Assembly: GCA_043746555.1 (NCBI GenBank)
Contig: JAYTQU010000400.1
Location: 1 to 7,470, forward strand
From: CAZQYC01 sp043746555
Lineage (GTDB): Bacteria; Pseudomonadota; Gammaproteobacteria; Steroidobacterales; Steroidobacteraceae
Direction: 5' to 3'
Length of the DNA stretch: 7,470 nucleotides
Shown: positions 1 to 4,669 of the stretch, one piece after another
Layout: the number at the start of each line of letters is the position of its first letter
How positions within the stretch are numbered: position 1 is the first letter of the stretch
Translations under genes and position numbers: made by a program
Notes under the pieces: model-generated
Database searches by the model: none
What the model saw: only the letters and a program-made list of their open reading frames with translations
Told to the model about the DNA's origin: nothing

Positions 1-438
1 GGCGAGCGCCGCCCCGGTTGCGTGCAGCGTTTGCGTGGCGATCGGTACGCACCAAGGAAAGTCATGTTTTGGGACCGCAAAATCGTTACCGCGTTCGTCG
101 CCGCCCCAATAGAGCAAGATGTCGATCATCCGCACGCCGCGCCAGAGTTGCGTGCCGATCTCGCGATACACCGGGGCGATGCAGTCTTCGTCTTTAAGCG
201 CCGCGCCACACGCCACTTGCACCGCTTCGTGACCGAGAGCGGGCGGATAAGTGCCCAGTTTTCCGATGCGTTGCAGGTTCACCGCTTTGACGTCGAAGGT
301 GCGCGCTAGCACCATCATGCGATAGATTTTGACGAGTTCCGGGCCGTTGTCCGCGCAAGGCGGCAGCGATCCGTGCGTGTTGCCCTCGGCGTCCAAACAC
401 TGCAAGTAGGGAATGGAAAATTCCGCAATTGTCTGCAC
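1..438 (-). CDS. pdhA: 2-oxoacid dehydrogenase E1 component, alpha subunit (PdhA/BkdA1-like), N-terminal part, cut by window edge
   Basis: An open minus-strand frame runs off the left edge, giving 146 residues of a thiamine-diphosphate-dependent E1 alpha subunit. In the pyruvate or branched-chain 2-oxoacid dehydrogenase complex, this subunit with E1 beta decarboxylates the 2-oxoacid and passes the acyl group to E2 lipoyl. Visible family features are YRMMVLARTFD near residue 40, LGTYPPALGHEAVQV near 62-76, YREIGTQLWRGV near 91-102 and LLYWGGDERGNDF near 108-120. The TPP-binding GDG motif would lie outside the window. I chose the GTG at 436-438 because AAGGAG (complement of 445-450) sits 6 nt before it. 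An in-frame GTG at 451-453 would put that ribosome site inside the gene. Substrate choice (pyruvate or branched-chain) cannot be settled without the neighbouring E1 beta and E2 genes. The gene is divergent from hpd. Confidence 0.85.
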   Translation of the reverse strand, partial: MQTIAEFSIPYLQCLDAEGNTHGSLPPCADNGPELVKIYRMMVLARTFDVKAVNLQRIGKLGTYPPALGHEAVQVACGAALKDEDCIAPVYREIGTQLWRGVRMIDILLYWGGDERGNDFAVPKHDFPWCVPIATQTLHATGAALA

Positions 439-444
439 CGAGCG

Positions 445-450
445 CTCCTT
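445..450 (-). promoter_or_regulatory. Ribosome binding site for the E1 alpha gene
   Basis: On the minus strand this reads AAGGAG, six bases ahead of the GTG at 436-438. It decides the start in favour of that codon over the in-frame GTG five codons upstream. Confidence 0.6.
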
Positions 451-504
451 CACGAGTTGTTGTGTGGGATTGTTATGTGCCCGATAGCCAAAAATGTGCC
501 GCGC

Positions 505-510
505 ATTATA
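505..510 (-). promoter_or_regulatory. Possible -10 box of the E1 alpha promoter
   Basis: The minus strand reads a perfect TATAAT about 67 bases before the chosen GTG start. The best -35 at suitable spacing is TTTCGA with a 16-bp spacer, only 3 of 6 matches, so the promoter would need an activator or is weaker than its -10 suggests. The AT-rich TATATAAT stands out from its GC-rich surroundings. Confidence 0.35.
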
Positions 511-546
511 TAGGTAAGTTGCAACGTCGAAATGTAAACGATTGGT

Positions 547-573
547 CACCGACGGCACGCGGTACAGTCGGTG
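547..573. repeat. Inverted repeat CACCGAC-N13-GTCGGTG, candidate operator
   Basis: The two 7-bp arms are perfect reverse complements. Their centres are 20 bp apart, close to two turns of the helix, which suits a dimeric regulator. It lies upstream of hpd and also upstream of the E1 alpha promoter. It could equally form a small hairpin in a transcript. No T-run follows on the plus strand, so a terminator is unlikely. Confidence 0.35.
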
Positions 574-697
574 CTTGTCAAGTCCATCGCCACAGGGACA
601 GTCAGGGCAACGTTCGTTCCAGTTCTGCGCCGATAGTCTGCGGCGGTGAAGTGCGGTATCTTCGATGCATCCAAATTGCTTGCAATGGTGCAGAGCT

Positions 698-1780
698 ATG
701 CAAACCACGACCGCACACGCGCGAACATCGATTGATCCTCGCAGCAATCCAATGGGTACGGACGGCTTCGAATTCGTCGAGTACACCGCGCCCGATCCCG
801 AGCTGCTGCGCACGCTATTCGCCAAACTGGGTTTTCCGGCGCACGCGCGGCATCGCAGTAAGAACGTCACGTTGCACAAACAAGGCGACATTAATTTCAT
901 TATCAATGCCGAGCCTGAAAGTTTTGCGCAGAGTTTCGCGCGACAACATGGTCCTTCCGCGTGCGCGATGGCGTTTCGTGTAAAAAACGCGGCCGCCGCT
1001 TTTCGGCGCGCCACGGACTTGGGAGCCAAAGCGGTCGCGACACCGGTTGGGCCGATGGAGCTTAGTATTCCCGCCATCGAAGGCATTGGCGGCAGTTTGA
1101 TTTATTTCGTGGATCGTTATGGCGAGCGCACTATCTACGATGTGGACTTCGTATCGACGTCTTCCCAACAACGAGTCGCTTCCGCCGGCCTCAATTTTAT
1201 CGATCACCTCACGCACAATGTCGCGCGCGGGCGGATGGATCACTGGGCCGGATTCTACCAGCGCTTGTTTAACTTTCGCGAGATTCGCTATTTCGACATC
1301 GAAGGCAAAAAGACCGGGCTTTTCAGTCGCGCCATGGCGAGCCCGTGCGGCAAAATCAAAATCCCCATCAATGAATCGCAAGACGATAAATCGCAGATCG
1401 AAGAATACCTGCGTGAATATCATGGCGAAGGTATTCAGCATATTGCGCTGTCCACCAACGACATTATTCGTACAGTGGACGTGCTGCGCGCGCAAGGCGT
1501 GCAATTTCAAGATACGCCGGACGCCTACTACGAGCAGGTCGATGCGCGTATTCCGGGTCACGATGAAGATCTCGCGGCATTGAAGCAACGACGAATATTA
1601 ATCGACGGCGATCCGTCTCATGGCCAAGGAGTGCTGCTCCAAATCTTTACGCAGAATGTCATCGGCCCGATCTTCTTCGAGATCATTCAGCGCAAGGGCA
1701 ACGAAGGCTTTGGCGAAGGTAATTTCAAAGCGTTGTTCGAGTCCATTGAGCTGGATCAGATACGCAGAGGTGTAGTTTAA
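698..1780 (+). CDS. hpd: 4-hydroxyphenylpyruvate dioxygenase
   Basis: This non-haem Fe(II) enzyme turns 4-hydroxyphenylpyruvate and O2 into homogentisate and CO2 in the cytoplasm, the second step of tyrosine breakdown. The 360-residue product matches the usual bacterial length of about 355-360. It opens with the family signature NPMGTDGFEFVEY and contains two vicinal-oxygen-chelate domains. The expected iron ligands are present: His170 (in IDHLTHNV), His248 (in GEGIQHIAL) and Glu328 (in GPIFFEI). The C-terminal GNEGFGEGNFKALFESIE helix region that closes the active site is also intact. I chose the ATG at 698 because family members carry about 10-20 residues before NPMG. An in-frame ATG at 665 would add 11 unrelated residues, and one at 752 would cut into the conserved start. 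Shine-Dalgarno signals are weak at all three. It is the first gene of the plus-strand cluster. Confidence 0.96.
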   Translation: MQTTTAHARTSIDPRSNPMGTDGFEFVEYTAPDPELLRTLFAKLGFPAHARHRSKNVTLHKQGDINFIINAEPESFAQSFARQHGPSACAMAFRVKNAAAAFRRATDLGAKAVATPVGPMELSIPAIEGIGGSLIYFVDRYGERTIYDVDFVSTSSQQRVASAGLNFIDHLTHNVARGRMDHWAGFYQRLFNFREIRYFDIEGKKTGLFSRAMASPCGKIKIPINESQDDKSQIEEYLREYHGEGIQHIALSTNDIIRTVDVLRAQGVQFQDTPDAYYEQVDARIPGHDEDLAALKQRRILIDGDPSHGQGVLLQIFTQNVIGPIFFEIIQRKGNEGFGEGNFKALFESIELDQIRRGVV

Positions 1781-1789
1781 TCCGTCCGC

Positions 1790-1818
1790 TTGACGTTACC
1801 GTCGACGGACACCAAAAT
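1790..1818 (+). promoter_or_regulatory. Candidate sigma70 promoter of the toxin-antitoxin genes
   Basis: TTGACG at 1790-1795 (5 of 6 matches) is followed after exactly 17 bp by CAAAAT at 1813-1818 (4 of 6). Transcription would start near 1825, leaving a short leader before the antitoxin ribosome site GGAAGA (1839-1844). It sits just after the hpd stop codon and points into the antitoxin gene, and therefore also towards hmgA and fahA. Confidence 0.5.
1799..1808. promoter_or_regulatory. Palindrome CCGTCGACGG in the promoter spacer, candidate antitoxin operator
   Basis: This perfect 10-bp palindrome lies between the -35 and -10 boxes of the candidate toxin-antitoxin promoter, where bound protein would block RNA polymerase. 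Ribbon-helix-helix antitoxins are known to repress their own promoters through such palindromes. The right half also pairs with TCCGTC at 1781-1786 as a wider inverted repeat (TCCGTC-N17-GACGGA). Confidence 0.4.
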
Positions 1819-1821
1819 GAC

Positions 1822-1832
1822 ACCATTATGGT
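1822..1832. promoter_or_regulatory. Palindrome ACCATTATGGT at the expected transcription start, candidate second operator
   Basis: The arms ACCAT and ATGGT form a perfect inverted repeat around a single T. It covers the expected transcription start of the candidate promoter and ends 6 bp before the antitoxin ribosome site. Its sequence differs from the first palindrome, so the two need not bind the same protein. Confidence 0.35.
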
Positions 1833-1849
1833 TTCTCTGGAAGATCGCC

Positions 1850-2092
1850 ATGTCTGCCATCACGCTCAAGAACGTCCCGGATGAGATTTACGAACGGTTG
1901 CGAGAGACGGCTCTGGCGCATCGGCGTAGCGTCAATAGCGAAGCCATAGCGTGTCTTGAGAGAGTATTGCTGCCGAGCCGCATTACAGCGCAAGAACGAC
2001 TGGTGCGCGCACGCAAGCTACGCGCCGAGCTACAGCGTAAGAATTTCAAAGCGACCGACATCGCTCGCGAAATACGACGTAAGCGCGTCTAA
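1850..2092 (+). CDS. Ribbon-helix-helix antitoxin of a VapBC/FitAB-type pair
   Basis: This 80-residue basic protein should bind and neutralise the PIN toxin encoded next to it and repress their shared promoter. The N-terminus MSAITLKNVPDEIYERLRE is the typical beta strand (ITLKNVP) followed by helix A of FitA/Arc-like ribbon-helix-helix proteins. AHRRSVNSEAIACLERVL is the second helix region. The Lys/Arg-rich C-terminal tail (about residues 42-80) is the usual toxin-wrapping part. I chose the ATG at 1850 because GGAAGA (1839-1844) precedes it at good spacing and the family's beta strand begins there. An in-frame ATG at 1790 would add 20 residues that do not fit the family and would overlap the promoter. 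The toxin begins 17 bp after the stop. Confidence 0.85.
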   Translation: MSAITLKNVPDEIYERLRETALAHRRSVNSEAIACLERVLLPSRITAQERLVRARKLRAELQRKNFKATDIAREIRRKRV

Positions 2093-2109
2093 CCGCTCGA
2101 CTGATCGCT

Positions 2110-2517
2110 ATGCTCGTTGCCGATACAAACGTCATCGCCTATGTGTATTTGCCGACAGAAAACACACTGGCAGCGGAGCGTCTGTTGGCGACCGATCCAA
2201 TATGGGCCGCCCCAATATTGTGGCGCAGCGAGCTGCGGAATGTTTTGGCGCTCTATCTTCGCAAGAAGCTTTTGACTTTCGATCAAGCATGGGCCATTCA
2301 GACTGAAGCCGAGTCGCTGCTGGCGGAACATGAGTACGAAGTGGCGTCCTACGATGTGTTGCAGCTCGCACAAGAGTCCGGTTGCGCATCCTACGACTGC
2401 GAGTTTATTGCGTTGGCGCGCCGCCTTGACGCCAAGCTAGTCACCGTCGACAAAAAGTTAATTAAGGCATTTCCAAAGATTGCGGTTCCGTTAGTGGAGG
2501 CCGTGCGAACGAAGTAG
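2110..2517 (+). CDS. PIN-domain ribonuclease toxin, VapC family
   Basis: This 135-residue single PIN domain is the usual VapC size. Such toxins are Mg2+-dependent endoribonucleases that cut tRNA, rRNA or mRNA when the antitoxin is degraded. The four acidic metal ligands are visible: Asp5 in VADTNV, Glu41 in WRSELRN, Asp96 in SYDCEF and Asp114 in TVDKKL. The domain looks complete and probably active. It follows the antitoxin by 17 bp without an obvious ribosome site, which suggests translational coupling. Its stop is only 13 bp before hmgA. The RNA target cannot be read from the sequence. Codon use and base composition do not differ obviously from the neighbours, so any transfer is not recent or came from a similar genome. 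Confidence 0.9.
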   Translation: MLVADTNVIAYVYLPTENTLAAERLLATDPIWAAPILWRSELRNVLALYLRKKLLTFDQAWAIQTEAESLLAEHEYEVASYDVLQLAQESGCASYDCEFIALARRLDAKLVTVDKKLIKAFPKIAVPLVEAVRTK

Positions 2518-2530
2518 TTGGGAGTGTACG

Positions 2531-3664
2531 ATGAAGCGGTTCATTTCGTTTTCGAAATCAGAAGGCACGGCTTCGCGTCAAGCGCACGCCGACATGCCGT
2601 CCAACACCTACGAGCGCGAAGTCAGCAAGGAAGGGTTCTTCGGTCCCGCGGCGTTCTTTCATCACCGCCATCCGCCAACAGGATGGATCGACTTTCAAGG
2701 GCCACTACAGCCGCATGCATTCGATCTGGCGCGATTGACGAGCATGCAAAGTTCGCCTTGGAGCGCCGCCGATGTATTGCACAATGCGCATGCGAGAATC
2801 CGCTATTGGCATGCTACCGGGCAGACCACAGATGCGATGGGCCAGTTGGTTCGTAATGCCGATGGCGATGAGTTGATGTTCGTGCACAGCGGCAGTGGTG
2901 ATTTGTATTGCGACTATGGACATTTGTCGTTTACAGCAGGGGATTACATCCTATTGCCGCGCGGGACGATGTGGCGTGTGGCTTGCGCGCAACCTTTGAG
3001 TGCTTTGCTGATCGAAGCCACCAACGCCAGTTACACACTGCCGGACAAAGGCATGTTGGGGCCCACCGCGATTTTTGATCCGGCGCTGCTCGATACGCCA
3101 AAGATAGACGAGGCGTTTGCCGCGCAGCAGAGCGATAACCAAGAAACGAAAGTCTTGGTTAAACGCAAGAATGCAATCTCGACGATTACGTATCCCTATA
3201 ATCCGCTCGATGTCGTGGGTTGGCATGGCGATCTTTCGGTGGCGCGAATCAACGTGAAAGATATTCGCCCGATCAATAGTCATCGCTATCATTTACCGCC
3301 GTCGGTTCACACGACGTTTGTCGGCGAGCGCTTTGTTGTTTGCACGTTTACGCCGCGACCCTTCGAAACCGATCCCGGCGCGCTCAAAGTGCCGTTCTTC
3401 CACAACAATGACGACTATGATGAAGTGCTGTTCTATCACGCCGGCGATTTTTTTTCGCGCGACAACATTCATCCCGGCATGATGACGCTGCATCCCGGCG
3501 GATTCACGCACGGCCCGCATCCCAAGGCGCTCAAGAATATGCTGGTGCAAGCGAAACCCGCGACCAACGAATACGCCGTGATGATCGACTCGCGCGACGC
3601 CCTCGAGATTGGCGAAGGCGCGAAATCGGTTGAATGGGACGGATACGTGGATAGCTGGAAATGA
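2531..3664 (+). CDS. hmgA: Homogentisate 1,2-dioxygenase
   Basis: This Fe(II) cupin enzyme opens the ring of homogentisate with O2 to give 4-maleylacetoacetate. The product has 377 residues, shorter than the classic enzyme (human 445, Pseudomonas putida about 433). A first cupin-like section is seen around residues 110-150 (GDELMFVHSGSGDLYCDYG, then GDYILLPRGTMWRV). The catalytic section is around 285-330. There, FFHNNDDYDEVLFY supplies His291 and Glu298, and GGFTHGPHPKA supplies His327, corresponding to His335, Glu341 and His371 of the human enzyme. The start at 2531 is supported by GGGAG at 2520-2524, six bases upstream. The stop overlaps the fahA start (ATGA, 3661-3664), so the two are translationally coupled. 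Position between hpd and fahA supports the function. Confidence 0.93.
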   Translation: MKRFISFSKSEGTASRQAHADMPSNTYEREVSKEGFFGPAAFFHHRHPPTGWIDFQGPLQPHAFDLARLTSMQSSPWSAADVLHNAHARIRYWHATGQTTDAMGQLVRNADGDELMFVHSGSGDLYCDYGHLSFTAGDYILLPRGTMWRVACAQPLSALLIEATNASYTLPDKGMLGPTAIFDPALLDTPKIDEAFAAQQSDNQETKVLVKRKNAISTITYPYNPLDVVGWHGDLSVARINVKDIRPINSHRYHLPPSVHTTFVGERFVVCTFTPRPFETDPGALKVPFFHNNDDYDEVLFYHAGDFFSRDNIHPGMMTLHPGGFTHGPHPKALKNMLVQAKPATNEYAVMIDSRDALEIGEGAKSVEWDGYVDSWK

Positions 3665-4647
3665 AACTCGCAACGCTCGGCAATCGCACGCGCGATGGAC
3701 GTCTCGTTATTGTCAGCCGCGATCTCACGCACATCGTATCGGTTCCCCACGTCGCGCCGACTTTGCAGTCGGCGTTGGATGAGTGGGTGGAGAGCGCAAA
3801 TCCACTAAGCGAAGTAAGCGATGCGTTGAACGAAGGCACGCTCACCACGATATATTCGTTTGTCGCGAGCGAAACGAAGGCGCCGCTGCCGCGCGCGTAT
3901 CAATGGATCGACGGTTCGGCGTACGTTAATCACGTCGAACTCGTGCGTCGCGCGCGTGGCGCAGACATGCCGCCGAGTTTTTGGAACGATCCGCTCATTT
4001 ATCAAGGCGGTTCGGATGAGTTTCTCGGCGCTACTCAAAACGCCGTGTTTGTGAGTGAGGAACACGGCATCGATATGGAAGCCGAAGTCGCCGTGATTGT
4101 CGATGATGTGCCGATGGGGATTGACGCGCAAACCGCGCGCAGTCACATCAAGCTGATCATGCTCGTTAACGATTGGTCGCTGCGTAACCTCATTCCCGCT
4201 GAGTTGGCGAAAGGTTTCGGGTTTTTTCAATCGAAGCCCGCTACCGCTTTTTCACCTGTTGCGGTGACACCCGATGAACTGGGCGACGCATGGGTTGGCG
4301 GCAAGGTGACGTTACCGCTGGTCACACATGTGAACGATGAATTGTTCGGCAAACCTAACGCCGGCGTCGACATGACTTTCGACTTTGGAACGTTGATCGC
4401 GCACGCTGCGGCGACGCGCGATCTTGGCGCAGGAACCATTGTCGGTTCCGGCACTGTTTCCAATTTGGATCGCTCATCCGGTTCAAGCTGCATCGCCGAA
4501 CGTCGCTCGTTGGAGCAAATCGAATTCGGCGCGCCGCGCACGCCGTTTCTGAAGTCCGGCGATCGCGTCCGCATCGAAATGTTCGATGCGCAAGGCGAAA
4601 GCATTTTTGGCGCAATCGACCAGCGCGTCGCGCTGATTCAGCGATAG
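3661..4647 (+). CDS. fahA: Fumarylacetoacetase (fumarylacetoacetate hydrolase)
   Basis: This enzyme cleaves fumarylacetoacetate to fumarate and acetoacetate, the last step of tyrosine breakdown. The 328-residue product is the short bacterial type; the animal enzyme has about 419. An N-terminal domain (about 1-75) precedes the FAH fold. Residues matching the mouse active site are seen: Asp84 and His91 (WIDGSAYVNHVELVR, same spacing of seven as mouse Asp126 and His133), Glu140 and Glu142 (DMEAEVAVI), and Asp171 (LVNDWSLRNL). The conserved GFFQSKPATAFSP follows at about 187-199, and GSGTVSN near 262-268 is also typical. The gene overlaps hmgA by four bases and ends 14 bp from the convergent aminopeptidase gene. 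Related FAH-family hydrolases act on other diketo acids, but the neighbours make this assignment firm. Confidence 0.93.
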   Translation: MKLATLGNRTRDGRLVIVSRDLTHIVSVPHVAPTLQSALDEWVESANPLSEVSDALNEGTLTTIYSFVASETKAPLPRAYQWIDGSAYVNHVELVRRARGADMPPSFWNDPLIYQGGSDEFLGATQNAVFVSEEHGIDMEAEVAVIVDDVPMGIDAQTARSHIKLIMLVNDWSLRNLIPAELAKGFGFFQSKPATAFSPVAVTPDELGDAWVGGKVTLPLVTHVNDELFGKPNAGVDMTFDFGTLIAHAAATRDLGAGTIVGSGTVSNLDRSSGSSCIAERRSLEQIEFGAPRTPFLKSGDRVRIEMFDAQGESIFGAIDQRVALIQR

Positions 4648-4669
4648 CTTTATAGAGTCGGTTATCGCT
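4640..4669. terminator. Possible hairpin shared by the convergent gene ends
   Basis: AGCGATAGCT (4640-4649) can pair with GGTTATCGCT (4660-4669), giving seven Watson-Crick pairs, then a G-U, a C-G and a U-G pair around a 10-base loop. It spans the stop codons of both fahA and the aminopeptidase gene. Neither strand has a run of T after the stem, so it is at best a weak, bidirectional or Rho-assisted terminator. Confidence 0.3.

Larger units (their letters stand above)
439..697. promoter_or_regulatory. Divergent intergenic regulatory region between E1 alpha and hpd
   Basis: I see no convincing gene in this stretch; the frames crossing it do not resemble a protein. It must carry the promoters of both divergent genes. 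Visible elements are the minus-strand TATAAT (505-510), an 8-bp palindrome GTTGCAAC (518-525), a TGTAAA half-site (533-538) and an inverted repeat CACCGAC-N13-GTCGGTG (547-573). On the plus strand, TTGTCA at 575-580 is a good -35 match, but its partner at 16-17 bp spacing is poor, so no firm hpd promoter can be named. Confidence 0.55.

Noticed and set aside
439..453. GTG at 451-453 as the E1 alpha start
   Set aside because: The strong AAGGAG would fall inside the coding region; it fits the GTG at 436-438 instead.
575..602. TTGTCA (575-580) with GACAGT (597-602) as the hpd promoter
   Set aside because: The -10 matches only 3 of 6 bases, so I do not list it as a feature.
665..697. Upstream ATG as the hpd start
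   Set aside because: It would add 11 residues (MHPNCLQWCRA) unlike the family N-terminus, with no well-placed ribosome site.
429..983. Plus-strand open frame of 184 codons starting upstream of hpd
   Set aside because: It overlaps hpd in another frame, and its protein is rich in Arg, Ser and Cys with no family resemblance.
815..1588. Minus-strand open frame of 257 codons opposite hpd
   Set aside because: It is the antisense of a firmly identified gene, and its protein shows no recognisable domain.
1790..1849. ATG at 1790 as the antitoxin start
   Set aside because: The extra 20 residues do not fit ribbon-helix-helix proteins and overlap the candidate promoter; the ATG at 1850 has a good ribosome site.
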